From the NCBI RefSeq assembly GCF_014644555.1, contig NZ_BMKX01000001.1, positions 310,001 through 374,000 on the forward strand: a stretch of DNA of 64,000 nt, given 5' to 3'. Position numbers and translations under genes: made by a program. Shown one piece after another: positions 10,201 to 18,636 of this stretch (positions are counted from its first letter, which is position 1; each line of letters starts with the position of its first letter). The notes under the pieces are model-generated. The model was given only the letters and a program-made list of their open reading frames with translations, searched no databases and was not told where the DNA came from. The stretch comes from Glutamicibacter ardleyensis (GTDB lineage Bacteria > Actinomycetota > Actinomycetes > Actinomycetales > Micrococcaceae).

Positions 10201-10411
10201 GGTAGCGGACCTTGCCGTGGATTAGTTCCAGTTGCATGAAAACCTCGGCGTCAGCCACGTCCGCATACACCCGGCTCATCGCGGTACTTTGCACCCAACG
10301 GTACGGGCTCACCTCGCCGGAACTCATGATGAGGCTTCCCTCCATCATGGTCCGAGCGGCAAAGTGCCCATTCAGATCGGGAAAAGTCAGGGTGTATTCC
10401 ATGTCCACCAT
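7202..10411 (-). CDS. SNF2/RapA-like DEAD/DEAH helicase with SWIM-like N-terminus
   Basis: 1069 aa. The N-terminus has a SWIM-like zinc motif that appears incomplete (C74, C83-x-H85). The middle 500 residues are poorly conserved and the C-terminal half is an SNF2 ATPase: Walker A DMGLGKT at about 635-641, DEAQ at 734-737, SxTPxxN-type VTGTPVENNLLELW, and motif VI AHRIGQDKPVYVYRL. Such bacterial Swi2/Snf2 proteins move along DNA or displace RNA polymerase; the precise job in actinobacteria is not settled. Translation could begin at ATG 10411 or at the third-codon-later MEYTLTF. Single gene, converging on marR. Confidence 0.92.
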   Translation of the reverse strand: MVDMEYTLTFPDLNGHFAARTMMEGSLIMSSGEVSPYRWVQSTAMSRVYADVADAEVFMQLELIHGKVRYRFNCTAKELEGPCKHVAALGLYLTRNPDEELTVNDDPKLEEHDGDSPRPVPHWQRSLHALLPALETEIETIPLGLLVSIVHEKYRKHDAYDVKVRPAQPGIRSPWVQSGVSWSHLAYDKRFDATQRRVMMDLHGISLRMSESHYYDHWGNDWVTLNMLPGEELGRILKSIRDSGVSVVSAKTKEPINFPLAPAQGLVNFIEDDQGLRLEPKIVAPEGFPTSMIAVGTPPAAAIFCEGNPEKAKSLHLACFEPAITNELIELVRNGPVQIPRDQIPEFNHLFMPRVRRVAPLDSSDGSYQVPEPSRPVLKLQLRHSLNELTGEFSWHYTDAGPRQRAVEQEILHSVLDKVGTEHPLIQSSTGSFASLQLNLSASIDFVLDTLPLLREHPDVQVDEQNAVPDYRMAPGQAVVNIGVGEASNDWFDLNVDIKLAERQIPFVELFSALSAGDDYLVLEDAQVVPINGEEFHALRQLISEAGELAQSTTSGVRMHRLSIDWWQELLALGIIEAQENEWLAAMAKLTGAQGPEHVEVPESFTATLRDYQQQGLNWLDFLRRHQLGGVLADDMGLGKTVQLLAALDKARIEDPQAKYLVVAPTSVVGNWASEAEKFTPQLSTVALGETSTKRRSSVAEVVREAQLVVTSYAIFRLDFEQFEDLGFSVLILDEAQMVKNHVSKGYKQVRQIQIPCKFVVTGTPVENNLLELWALTSLAAPGLLGGLKAFKDNYSKPIASGDGSRMQRLKKRLRPFVLRRTKDQVAKDLPAKTEQVIHVELEPAHRKAYDRRFQRVRQEVLGLVQDVDSNRFKILQSLTLLRQLALDPSLVDEGNGPSAKLELLQSLLEDAVAEGHKILVFSQFTSFLSKARGVALGLGFETGYLDGSTSGARRRQLIEDFGAGKFPVFFISLKSGGFGINLTAADYCILLDPWWNPAAEAQAIDRAHRIGQDKPVYVYRLVAKDTIEDKVLALQAKKTQLFNDVLGDSDQMASATTLDTDDFLALLE

Positions 10412-10569
10412 TCGTTGCAGCGCGGGCCAAAAACTTTGACTGCTACCAGTCTATTTTGTTTCGCCCTAGCATTAGGTACGGCTAGGCATTCAGTCTGAAT
10501 ACTTCTGAAAATGGCCATTTCACAAGGTCTTATGACCTGCCGGGCAGGGGCTAATTTCCTGCATAGTAC

Positions 10570-11427
10570 TCACGGCGTACGGGATGAGCGTTTTGAATCA
10601 TCGTGGATCCACGAAGCTAAGGTCCGCATTTTTGCTTCAGAAGCAGAACCGGGTTCAGTTGTATAGATAAACATGGTCTGGTCAGCTACTCCGGTGACAT
10701 CCAGTGCTTCATAGCCGATCTCTAGTTCGCCAACCAGTGGATGGCTGAGCCTTTTCACCCCGTCTCGGCGTTCAACGACGCGGTGATCGGCCCACCAGGT
10801 GCGAAATTCTTCGCTGTGTAGGGATAATTCACCGACCAACTGTGCAAGTAATGGGTCGTGTGGATGCCTTCCGGCGTCCAAACGCAAAGTACCCACCATG
10901 GAGGAGGCAACCTTTTCCCAGTCGAGGTATCTGGAACGCGCTTCAGGATCCAAAAATGCCCAGCGGATGAGGCTGCGTTCGCGCACGGGCTTGGCCATGA
11001 CATCGGTCAAGAGGAAGGCGGCCAACGGATTCATTGCCAAGATCTCCGTTCGCCGGCCTCTAATGAATGCTGGGTGTTCGGTGAAGGAGTCCAATAACGC
11101 GTGTAGTGATGGGCGTACCCTTTGAGCTCGTTTGTCGAGTTTGTTGCCGTTGGGATCTGCCACGGCTCTAGCGAGATCAAAAAGATGGCGAGAGGCCGTT
11201 TCATCTAATTGCAGTGCCCGAGACAGCGCATTGAGCACCGATTGGGAGGGGCGTTTATGCCGTCCTTGCTCAAGACGCGCGTAGTAGTCCGCGCTAACCC
11301 CTGCCAGTGTTGCTACTTCTTCACGGCGCAAACCGGCGACACGACGGCGTGGGCCACCGTCGCCACTGGGGGCGACTAGTGCTCGACGTGCCTTGAGAAA
11401 ATCACCAAGTTCGGTACCGGGAGTCAT
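10570..11427 (-). CDS. XRE/MmyB-type transcriptional regulator
   Basis: 285 aa. N-terminal helix-turn-helix of the XRE class (RRRVAGLRREEVATLAGVSADYYARLEQG), followed by the MmyB-like ligand-binding domain common in actinobacteria. Start ATG 11427 is fixed by AAAGGAG seven bases upstream; the longer frame to 11487 has no such site. It is divergent from the BenE permease, and an 11-bp inverted repeat lies between them, so it is the probable local regulator. MmyB-type domains are thought to bind small hydrophobic ligands; the ligand here is unknown. Confidence 0.88.
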   Translation of the reverse strand: MTPGTELGDFLKARRALVAPSGDGGPRRRVAGLRREEVATLAGVSADYYARLEQGRHKRPSQSVLNALSRALQLDETASRHLFDLARAVADPNGNKLDKRAQRVRPSLHALLDSFTEHPAFIRGRRTEILAMNPLAAFLLTDVMAKPVRERSLIRWAFLDPEARSRYLDWEKVASSMVGTLRLDAGRHPHDPLLAQLVGELSLHSEEFRTWWADHRVVERRDGVKRLSHPLVGELEIGYEALDVTGVADQTMFIYTTEPGSASEAKMRTLASWIHDDSKRSSRTP

Positions 11428-11602
11428 CTCCAAGCTCCTTTCACCACAGAACCAGAGATTGTTCTCCATGGTAGGCAGATGAGCCAAAACTACGCATCTT
11501 GTGACCTGTTATTGCTCTGATTCAATGCGTGCACTCTGCGTACTGACCCTACAAGTAGCAGCGATAAAAACGATGTTTTGGCCAGAAAGTGAACCCGCCT
11601 GA

Positions 11603-11633
11603 CTGATCCTAGGTATGCCAGTCCTAGGATCAG
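11603..11633. promoter_or_regulatory. candidate operator, 11-bp inverted repeat in benE/regulator intergenic region
   Basis: CTGATCCTAGG (11603-11613) and its exact complement CCTAGGATCAG (11623-11633) are separated by 9 bases. It sits about 95 bases upstream of the benE start and 175 bases upstream of the divergent MmyB-type regulator. No T-run follows, which favours an operator over a terminator. Confidence 0.55.
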
Positions 11634-11728
11634 CTAGGTGCTCCCCATGGCTTAAATGTCCGCACTTCTCTGATGAACTGAATAGGTACAAAAATCTCGA
11701 TACTCCGCGACATTACCTAGGAGCTGCA

Positions 11729-13024
11729 ATGAGCACTGTCCCGCCTGGCTCCAAGCTGAGCGAAGAGCCCGTAGTCGAAACCTCCCAACGCCAGCCGCTC
11801 ATTGAGCGTCCCGGCGTTGCTCCGGCAGGGTTCCGTCAACTGATGAGGGACATCGGCCCGAATTACGTCTCCAACGGGGTCATCGGGTTGATATTCTCTT
11901 CTTCGGGACCAATCGCTGTGACCTTGGCTGTCGGAATGGCTGGTGGGCTCACCGAAGGGCAACTAGCTTCGTGGGTATTCGCGATATTCCTCTCCGCAGG
12001 ACTCGCAACGTTGATCATGTCGTTGATCTACCGCCAGCCGCTGGGTTTCGCTTGGTCTATACCAGGCACTGTCCTGCTTGGCCCATCGTTGCAACATTTA
12101 CCGTTTACAGAAGTCGTCGGCGTATTTTTCACCTCTGGCCTACTCATTCTTGCGTTGGGGTCCACCGGGGTGGTGCGCCGCATTATGTCGGCTATTCCCA
12201 TGCCCATCGTCATGGCTATGGTTGCGGCGGTCTTCTTACGGTTCGGCACCGACATTGTTTCCTCCACCCAGAGCAACCTCATCGTGGCCGGGCCGATGGT
12301 ATTGGCTTTCCTTCTGCTCAGCGCGGTTCCAGCCCTGGGTAAATATTTGCCCCCAGTGCTGGGAACCTTGGTTGTCGGTATTGCGGCAGTGGCGCTCAGC
12401 GGACAATTTGCATTGCAGTCAGCCGGTGGCCCGATTCTGGCCGCTCCGGAGTTCACCTCCCCTAGCTTTACGTGGGCCTCCCAGGTGGAGCTTTTATTGC
12501 CGTTGGTGTTGACCGCACTGGTGGTACAAAACGGGCAGGGTGTGGCAGTGTTGCGCGCTGCCGGTCACCGGCCACCCATCAATTCCTTCGCTATCGCCAC
12601 CGGTGGATTCTCGGTGCTCAATGCCTGCTTCGGCGCGGTATCGGCCTGTGTCACCGGACCAACCAATAGCCTGTTGACCTCATCTGGCGAAAAACACCGG
12701 CAATACAGTGCTGCGGTAGTTTATGGTTCACTGTCTTTGGTCTTTGCGTTGTTTGCACCATTGTTGACCCGGCTTATGCTGGCAACTCCTGAAGCCTTCG
12801 TGCTTGCTTTGGGTGGTATCGCGATGCTTAAAGCTTTGCAGCAAGCCTTCGTCACAGCATTCGCCACTAAGTTCACCATGGGCGCTCTCATTACTTTTGT
12901 CGTGACGATTTCCGGGATGAACTTATTTAATATTCATGCTGCATTCTGGGGAATTCTTATCGGTTACTTTGCGTCGCGTCTCTTGGAACGCAACGACCAT
13001 ACGGCAGCCAAACTACAGGCCTAG
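11729..13024 (+). CDS. benE: BenE family benzoate/H+ symporter
   Basis: 431 aa integral membrane protein with about 12 hydrophobic segments. It shows BenE family features: RDIGPNYVSNGVIGLIFSSSGPIAV, a conserved central GFAWSIPGTVLLG, and a late NACFGAVSACVTGPTNSLL segment. BenE proteins import benzoate using the proton gradient. ATG 11729 has TAGGAG spaced seven bases before it. It is divergent from an MmyB-type regulator and closed by a long hairpin. No benzoate dioxygenase is present in the window, so the catabolic genes must be elsewhere or the substrate is a relative such as a hydroxybenzoate. Confidence 0.85.
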   Translation: MSTVPPGSKLSEEPVVETSQRQPLIERPGVAPAGFRQLMRDIGPNYVSNGVIGLIFSSSGPIAVTLAVGMAGGLTEGQLASWVFAIFLSAGLATLIMSLIYRQPLGFAWSIPGTVLLGPSLQHLPFTEVVGVFFTSGLLILALGSTGVVRRIMSAIPMPIVMAMVAAVFLRFGTDIVSSTQSNLIVAGPMVLAFLLLSAVPALGKYLPPVLGTLVVGIAAVALSGQFALQSAGGPILAAPEFTSPSFTWASQVELLLPLVLTALVVQNGQGVAVLRAAGHRPPINSFAIATGGFSVLNACFGAVSACVTGPTNSLLTSSGEKHRQYSAAVVYGSLSLVFALFAPLLTRLMLATPEAFVLALGGIAMLKALQQAFVTAFATKFTMGALITFVVTISGMNLFNIHAAFWGILIGYFASRLLERNDHTAAKLQA

Positions 13025-13064
13025 CCCCAACGTACCTAGTGCCGAAACGTGGATATCGAAAAAC

Positions 13065-13117
13065 AAAAATCTCCGGTAGCCTTCCAATTTTGTTGGAAGG
13101 CTACCGGAGATTTTCTT
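13065..13117. terminator. bidirectional terminator between benE and lldR
   Basis: Perfect 22-bp stem (13065-13086 with 13092-13113), five-base loop TTTTG, with AAAA on one side and TTTTCTTT on the other, so it can act on both converging genes. Confidence 0.9.
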
Positions 13118-13124
13118 TGAACTC

Positions 13125-13832
13125 TTAGCGCGTCTGCGAGTAGAACCAGGTGATGTGTTCTTCTATCAGCTGCGCAGCACGTTCGCGCTGGTTAGTGGCG
13201 AAAGCGTGATGGATCGCCTTGTGCTGGCGTCGCAGCACACGCACGACCGGCTGCCAAGATTCGTCGTTGGGAATCGATTCAGCAACATAATGGCTGATCG
13301 AATGCCTCAAGGATTCCATCATCGACTCCACCACGGTGTTTCCCGCCATGGAGGCTAACAGCACGTGGAATTCTGCATCGATGCGGTGAAATTCTTCGCG
13401 AGATAGCTGCGCGTCGTCCATGCGCATAATCAACACCGCAGTGCGATCAATGACCTGCTGCGCATGGAGCGGGTTACGTGGAGGCATCTGTGCGGCCCAC
13501 GTTTCCAACAAAATACGCGACTCAACGATCTCGCGGACGTTGATCCCTTTGGCAGCCAAGTGCATTCGTAGGGCCTGCGAGATTCCGGCGGCAGGGTTGG
13601 AGATGATTACGGCACCCGAATTTGGTCCGGACCCCGTTGAAGTCTTCACCAATCCCAGCACATCAAGAATTCTGATGGCATCACGTACCGAAGCACGAGA
13701 AATCTGATGCTGCTCCGCGAGCGCACGCTCGCCGGGGAGCTGGTCCCCTAGGGCGAGTTTTCCCGAACGCAGGTCTGACTCGATTGAGTCGAGGACAACT
13801 TGGTACGCACGCGGAGCTGGATTTATAGACAT
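13125..13832 (-). CDS. lldR: GntR/FadR-type regulator of lactate utilisation (LldR-like)
   Basis: 235 aa. N-terminal winged helix (ALGDQLPGERALAEQHQISRASVRDAIRILDVLGLV) and C-terminal FCD ligand domain with the metal/ligand residues DAEFHVLLA and HKAIHHAF. It lies 28 bases downstream of lldP in the same direction and next to lutABC. Three TGGTCNGACCA palindromes in the lldP-lutA intergenic region fit the known C. glutamicum LldR site (TNGTNNNACNA). Inferred role: repressor of lldP-lldR and lutABC, released by L-lactate. Confidence 0.85.
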   Translation of the reverse strand: MSINPAPRAYQVVLDSIESDLRSGKLALGDQLPGERALAEQHQISRASVRDAIRILDVLGLVKTSTGSGPNSGAVIISNPAAGISQALRMHLAAKGINVREIVESRILLETWAAQMPPRNPLHAQQVIDRTAVLIMRMDDAQLSREEFHRIDAEFHVLLASMAGNTVVESMMESLRHSISHYVAESIPNDESWQPVVRVLRRQHKAIHHAFATNQRERAAQLIEEHITWFYSQTR

Positions 13833-13860
13833 CAGTAGACCATTTTAGCCTTGAACTCGA

Positions 13861-15537
13861 TTATGGAAGCATCCAAGACAACACCGGGGTGGACTGCAGG
13901 TAAACCAGGGTGCAAAGCACCAGCAACATACCAACGGACCAGCCAGCGACCTTCTTCAGGATGACCGACTCTTGGCCCTCCATCTTTACCGCGGTGGCAG
14001 CGATTGCCAGGTTCTGCGGCGAGATCAGCTTGCCGACCACGCCGCCGGAGGTATTTGCAGCAACCAACAGGGTTGGGTCGATTCCGGCATTGACGCCGGC
14101 CGTCTGCTGTAGCTTGGCGAACAGCGCGTTAGCCGAAGTGTCGGAACCGGTCACTGCGGTACCGATCCAGCCCAAGATTGGCGAGAGGAATGCAAAGAAT
14201 CCACCGGCGCCAGCAAGCCAGGTACCTACGGTGATTGTCTGTCCGGAAAGGTTCATGACGTAAGCCAGGCCCAGAACCGACAGGATGGTCAACGCTGCGT
14301 AACGCATGTTGTAGATGGTCTTGCCAACTTCGGCCAGCCCTTCGCCAAAGGTCATCGCATATTCACCATTGCCGGTATTACGCGAGTAAACAAAGGCAAC
14401 AATCACGCCGGTGATCAGCAACAAGGTGCCGGGCGATGATAGCCATTGGAAGTTGTAGATCGTGGATGATACTGGTTCGCCGGCGGCATTCAAGATGTTG
14501 CCGTCCAGTCCTGGCCAGCCGAACTTGATGTCGGTACTTGCCAGCCACTTAGGAATATCAACGCCCAGCTTCCACAGCTTGGCCACACCGAAGATCACGA
14601 TGACCAGCAGGTAAGGGAACAAAGCCATCCAGGTGTTGGCTCCGTGAAGCTTCTGATTACGCTCAACAGGTTCTGCGGCTGCTTCAGCTGTCAGCACACG
14701 CTGGCGGGCCTCATCGGCACCCTTTGGAGTCCAGAAACGAAGCAGTATAACGGCAGCGGCCAAACCAACGAGCGAAGCAACAATGTCGGTCAGTTCGTAG
14801 GAGAAGTAGGTCGCGCAAAGCCACTGGGCAATACCGAAGGAAATACCAATGGTCAGGGTGGCTGGAAGTGTCTGACGCATACCGCGCCAGCCATCGATAA
14901 CCAACACCAAAATCGAAGGAACAAACAATGCCAGCAGTGGTGATTGGTGACCAACAACGGCGCCAATGTCTGCGGCCGGGATTCCGGTCAATGCACCAGC
15001 GGTGGTGATCGGGATAGCCACGGCGCCGAAGGCAACCGGAGCGGTGTTAGCGATCAGTACCGCGCAGGCTGCGCGCAGTGGGGCCAGACCAAGAGCCAGC
15101 AACATGGTTGCGGTAATTGCCACGGGGGCGCCGAAACCTGCCAGCGCTTCAAGCAGGCCACCGAAGCAGAAGGCTATCAATACCGCTTGGATGCGAACGT
15201 CTCCGCCGCCGATTACGTCAAAGACGCGACGCAGATCCTCGAACCGACCGGATTTAACCGTCACCTGGTAGAGGAAGATAGCCATGACAACGATCCAGAC
15301 GATCGGGAAGGCACCGAAGACCATGCCCATCACGCCGGAGTTTAGTGCCATCCCGACCGGCATTTGCCAGCCGAAAATTGCGATGATGATGGCAACTACT
15401 AAGGAGCCAAGACCGGCGACGTGCGCCTTAGTCTTGATTACTGCCAGCAGAACAAAGAAAGTGAGAAGTGGGATCAAAGCAATAAGTGCCGAGATCGCAA
15501 CACTTCCTGCTACAGGATCCGTTGTTGGTGTAAACAC
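13861..15537 (-). CDS. lldP: L-lactate permease (LctP/LldP family)
   Basis: 558 aa, about 12-14 membrane helices, with family segments such as GGLLEALAGFGAPVAITATML and NTSGGVVGKLISPQNLAIA. It imports L-lactate with protons. I chose GTG 15537, preceded by AAGGA at a ten-base distance. Earlier in-frame ATGs (to 15588) lie inside the LldR operators and would put regulatory DNA in the coding sequence. It heads an lldP-lldR unit divergent from lutABC, so uptake, oxidation and control are in one locus. Confidence 0.92.
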   Translation of the reverse strand: MFTPTTDPVAGSVAISALIALIPLLTFFVLLAVIKTKAHVAGLGSLVVAIIIAIFGWQMPVGMALNSGVMGMVFGAFPIVWIVVMAIFLYQVTVKSGRFEDLRRVFDVIGGGDVRIQAVLIAFCFGGLLEALAGFGAPVAITATMLLALGLAPLRAACAVLIANTAPVAFGAVAIPITTAGALTGIPAADIGAVVGHQSPLLALFVPSILVLVIDGWRGMRQTLPATLTIGISFGIAQWLCATYFSYELTDIVASLVGLAAAVILLRFWTPKGADEARQRVLTAEAAAEPVERNQKLHGANTWMALFPYLLVIVIFGVAKLWKLGVDIPKWLASTDIKFGWPGLDGNILNAAGEPVSSTIYNFQWLSSPGTLLLITGVIVAFVYSRNTGNGEYAMTFGEGLAEVGKTIYNMRYAALTILSVLGLAYVMNLSGQTITVGTWLAGAGGFFAFLSPILGWIGTAVTGSDTSANALFAKLQQTAGVNAGIDPTLLVAANTSGGVVGKLISPQNLAIAATAVKMEGQESVILKKVAGWSVGMLLVLCTLVYLQSTPVLSWMLP

Positions 15538-15561
15538 GGTGTGGGCGTCCTTACTCGAAGT

Positions 15562-15572
15562 TGGTCTGACCA
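15562..15572. promoter_or_regulatory. LldR-type operator 1 (lldP side)
   Basis: TGGTCTGACCA, an 11-bp palindrome matching TNGTNNNACNA, 25 bases upstream of the lldP GTG start. Confidence 0.75.
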
Positions 15573-15576
15573 TATG

Positions 15577-15587
15577 TGGTCCGACCA
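15577..15587. promoter_or_regulatory. LldR-type operator 2 (lldP side)
   Basis: TGGTCCGACCA, 15 bases (about one and a half helical turns) centre to centre from operator 1, which could allow cooperative binding. Confidence 0.75.
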
Positions 15588-15622
15588 CCTAGCGTACAAG
15601 GTGAGGGCCATCACAACAAGTC

Positions 15623-15652
15623 TTGACTTATAGAAAGTTCAACGCATAGTAT
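15623..15652 (+). promoter_or_regulatory. lutABC core promoter
   Basis: TTGACT (15623-15628), an 18-base spacer and TAGTAT (15647-15652). The -10 end touches the third LldR operator, so repressor binding would block transcription start. Confidence 0.7.
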
Positions 15653-15662
15653 GGTCAGACCA
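15652..15662. promoter_or_regulatory. LldR-type operator 3 (lutA side)
   Basis: TGGTCAGACCA directly after the lutA -10 element and 21 bases before the ATG, placed over the expected transcription start. Confidence 0.78.
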
Positions 15663-15683
15663 CACTTCGAAAGAGTTATTACT

Positions 15684-16448
15684 ATGCGGATTGCTCTCTT
15701 TGCCACATGCATCGTGGATGCCATGTACCCCGAAACCGCCAAGTCGACCGTGAAAATCCTGGAACGCTTGGGTCATGAAGTCGTATTTCCCAAGGCTCAG
15801 GCCTGCTGTGGGCAAATGCACATCAATTCCGGATATATGCCTGAAGCCCTGCCTGTGGTGGAAAACCACATCAATGCCTTTGACACCGATGACTACGATG
15901 TTGCGGTGGCCCCCTCGGGTTCCTGCGTCGCTTCGGTCAAACACCAGCACCCCATCCTCGCGGAGCGACTAGGCAAACCCGAGCTGAAGGAACGCGCGAT
16001 AGCGGTGGGCAAACGCACCTATGAACTCTCCCAGCTGCTCGTTGATGTCCTGGGAATAACTAACGCCGCCGAGCAACTCGGCAGCTACTTCCCCGACACC
16101 ATCACCTACCACCCCTCCTGCCACGGTATGCGTTCTCTGAAACTCGGCGACCGCCAGCTGGATCTGCTTAAGACCGTCGGCGGCATCACCGTCGAGGAAC
16201 TTCCCGAAGCAGATCAGTGCTGCGGCTTCGGCGGCACCTTCTCCATCAAGAACGCGGATGTTTCTTCGGCCATGCTCGAAGACAAGATGAAAAACATCTG
16301 TTCCACCGGAGCCTCGGCCTGCGCCGGCGGCGACGCGTCCTGCCTCATGCACATCGGTGGCGGCCTGTCGCGCACCGGTGCCAAACCAAAAACTCTGCAC
16401 CTAGCCGATATCTTGGCTAGCACCATGGAAGAGACGGTGACACTGTGA
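15684..16448 (+). CDS. lutA: lactate utilisation protein A, CCG-domain Fe-S oxidoreductase subunit
   Basis: 254 aa with two cysteine-rich CCG domains: ACCGQMH (C41-C42) and QCCGFGGTF (C179-C180), plus further cysteines in HPSCHGMR and SCLMH. This is the glycolate-oxidase-subunit-E/LutA family, which with LutB and LutC oxidises L-lactate to pyruvate without an FMN-type lactate dehydrogenase. ATG 15684 has AAAGAG upstream; an ATG at 15651 would start inside the operator. Its stop overlaps the lutB GTG start (GTGA). Confidence 0.93.
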   Translation: MRIALFATCIVDAMYPETAKSTVKILERLGHEVVFPKAQACCGQMHINSGYMPEALPVVENHINAFDTDDYDVAVAPSGSCVASVKHQHPILAERLGKPELKERAIAVGKRTYELSQLLVDVLGITNAAEQLGSYFPDTITYHPSCHGMRSLKLGDRQLDLLKTVGGITVEELPEADQCCGFGGTFSIKNADVSSAMLEDKMKNICSTGASACAGGDASCLMHIGGGLSRTGAKPKTLHLADILASTMEETVTL

Positions 16449-17917
16449 CACAGGTATTCCTCGGCATGCCGGCCCCCGGTCATGGAAACCTCTTCGAAGA
16501 GGAACCATTCCCGCAGGCAGCACATCGTGAATTGGGCAATACCCAGATGCGCAAGAACCTGCGCCACGCAACCCACACCATTCGCGACAAGCGTTTGAAG
16601 GTTGTTGGCGAACTTCCCGACTGGGAGCAGCTGCGCGACGCGGGCGCGGCCATCAAGAACAACGCCATGGCCAACCTCGAAGAGCTGCTATTGCAGTTCG
16701 AGAAGAACTTCATCGCCCGTGGCGGCATCGTCCACTGGGCACGTGACGCCTCCGAGGCGAACAAGATCGTCACACAGCTGGTCAAGGACACCGGTTCCAC
16801 TGAGGTTGTCAAGGTCAAATCCATGGCCACGCAGGAAATCGGCCTTAACGAGCACCTGGAAACCGAAGGCATCTCCGCTTTCGAAACCGACCTCGCCGAG
16901 CTGATTGTCCAGCTGGGTCATGACAAGCCAAGCCACATCCTGGTTCCGGCGATTCACAAGAACCGCACCCAGGTACGGGATATCTTCTTGCAGGAAATGC
17001 CGGAGGTTGACCCAAACCTCACCGATGATCCCAGCAAGCTAGCCGACGCCGCGCGTACCCACCTGCGCAAGAAATTCCTTGCCGCCAAGGTCGCCATCTC
17101 CGGCGCGAACTTTGCGCTGGCAGACACCGGAACCCTAGGCGTAGTGGAATCCGAAGGCAACGGACGGATGTGCCTGACCCTCCCGGAAACCCTGATTACC
17201 GTGATGGGTATCGAAAAGGTCCTGCCACAGTGGGAAGACCTGGAAGTCTTCATGCAGCTGCTTCCGCGTTCCTCCACCGGCGAGCGAATGAACCCGTATA
17301 CCTCGTTGTGGACCGGCGCGAGCGCCGATGATGGACCGCGCAACGTGCACATCGTGCTGCTGGACAACGGACGCACCCGCGCATTGTCGGACCGTTTTGG
17401 GCGCACCGCGTTGAACTGCATCCGCTGCTCGGCCTGCATGAACGTCTGCCCGGTCTACGAGCGCACCGGCGGCCACGCCTACGGTTCAACTTATCCGGGC
17501 CCCATCGGCGCGATCCTCTCGCCGCTGATGACCGGCATCGAGGCTGAGGACAACGGTTCGCTGCCTTACGCCTCCTCCCTATGCGGGGCCTGTTATGACG
17601 CTTGCCCGGTGAAGATCAACATCCCCGAAATCCTGGTCCACCTGCGTGGCGAAGATGTGGATACCAAGCGCGAGACGCACAAGATCCCGACCCAGATGGA
17701 CCTGCTGATGAAGGGCGGCTCCTGGGCGCTGGGCAAGGGCAAGAATATTGGCCTGCTGGAAAAGGCACTGCCGCTGGGCCGCCTGATGGCCGGCAAGGAT
17801 AAGAAGATCAAGAAGCTTCCTGGTATCGCAGCGGGCTGGACACAGAGCCGCGATATCCCAGCCCCGCCAAATAAGTCTTTCCGCGACTGGTGGAGTGACC
17901 AGAAGGAGTCCAAGTGA
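16445..17917 (+). CDS. lutB: lactate utilisation protein B, 4Fe-4S and LUD domain subunit
   Basis: 490 aa. An N-terminal LUD domain (about 60-290) is followed by ferredoxin-like clusters: CIRCSACMNVCP (C325, C328, C331, C335) and CGACYDACP (C380, C383, C387). It passes electrons within the LutABC complex during lactate oxidation. The GTG start overlaps the lutA stop and its own stop overlaps the lutC GTG, showing translational coupling. Length and order match Bacillus LutABC. Confidence 0.93.
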   Translation: MTQVFLGMPAPGHGNLFEEEPFPQAAHRELGNTQMRKNLRHATHTIRDKRLKVVGELPDWEQLRDAGAAIKNNAMANLEELLLQFEKNFIARGGIVHWARDASEANKIVTQLVKDTGSTEVVKVKSMATQEIGLNEHLETEGISAFETDLAELIVQLGHDKPSHILVPAIHKNRTQVRDIFLQEMPEVDPNLTDDPSKLADAARTHLRKKFLAAKVAISGANFALADTGTLGVVESEGNGRMCLTLPETLITVMGIEKVLPQWEDLEVFMQLLPRSSTGERMNPYTSLWTGASADDGPRNVHIVLLDNGRTRALSDRFGRTALNCIRCSACMNVCPVYERTGGHAYGSTYPGPIGAILSPLMTGIEAEDNGSLPYASSLCGACYDACPVKINIPEILVHLRGEDVDTKRETHKIPTQMDLLMKGGSWALGKGKNIGLLEKALPLGRLMAGKDKKIKKLPGIAAGWTQSRDIPAPPNKSFRDWWSDQKESK

Positions 17918-18546
17918 GTGCCAAAGAAGAAATCCTTAGCCGCATCCGCTCGGCGCTATCGGACGCACCGGTCGCCGAGGAAACTCCGCGCGAATACCGC
18001 ACCAGTTCCCAGATGCCCGAGGAAGAACTGATCGAGCTGCTCGTTGACCGCCTAATCGATTACAAGGCCGGTGTTGAGGTCATCAACTCCGCGCAGATTC
18101 CAGAGTTTGTGGCGGCGAAGCTCAAGGATGCCAACTCGGTCGTTTACCCCCACGGGCTGGAACAACGCTGGCTCTCCGAGCTGCCAACGGGCATCACCCA
18201 GATCCCCGATGCGCCCGGTGCACGTTTGAGCGTGGCACAGCTGGATGCGACCAGCGCGGTAGTGACCTCCTCACAGGTTTCCATTGCCGAATCCGGAACC
18301 ATCATCCTGGACGGCGAACCTAACCAGGGCCGCCGTGCAATCTCGCTGGTTCCGGATCATCACCTGTGCATCGTTCCGGTCTCCAGCATTGTGCGGCTGC
18401 TTCCCGAGGCCATGGTGCGGTTGACCATCACTCGCCCACTGACTTGGATCTCCGGCCCTTCGGCCACCAGTGATATCGAGTTGGAGCGTGTTGAAGGGGT
18501 ACACGGCCCACGTACCTTGGACGTGCTGCTGGTGCGCGGCCTGTAG
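17914..18546 (+). CDS. lutC: lactate utilisation protein C (LUD domain)
   Basis: 210 aa, single LUD domain with the conserved IAESGTIIL and RRAISLVPDHHLCIV segments. Third subunit of the LutABC lactate oxidising system. Start GTG 17914 overlaps lutB by 4 bases. The operon ends at a strong hairpin 23 bases downstream. Confidence 0.92.
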   Translation: MSAKEEILSRIRSALSDAPVAEETPREYRTSSQMPEEELIELLVDRLIDYKAGVEVINSAQIPEFVAAKLKDANSVVYPHGLEQRWLSELPTGITQIPDAPGARLSVAQLDATSAVVTSSQVSIAESGTIILDGEPNQGRRAISLVPDHHLCIVPVSSIVRLLPEAMVRLTITRPLTWISGPSATSDIELERVEGVHGPRTLDVLLVRGL

Positions 18547-18569
18547 TCCACACCGCACCGCGAGAAGCC

Positions 18570-18624
18570 TTCATGGCCGGATCCCGTTCCTGAACTTCCA
18601 AGGGGATCCGGCCATGAATCTTTT
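18570..18624. terminator. terminator of lutABC (also faces aztD)
   Basis: Perfect 16-bp stem (18570-18585 with 18603-18618) with a 17-base loop, followed by TCTTTT. It separates the converging lut and azt units. Confidence 0.82.
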
Positions 18625-18636
18625 AATCCCCGCCGC

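Noticed and set aside
15538-15588. Longer lldP start codons
   Set aside because: They fall in the two LldR operators; GTG 15537 has a ribosome binding site and leaves the operators non-coding.
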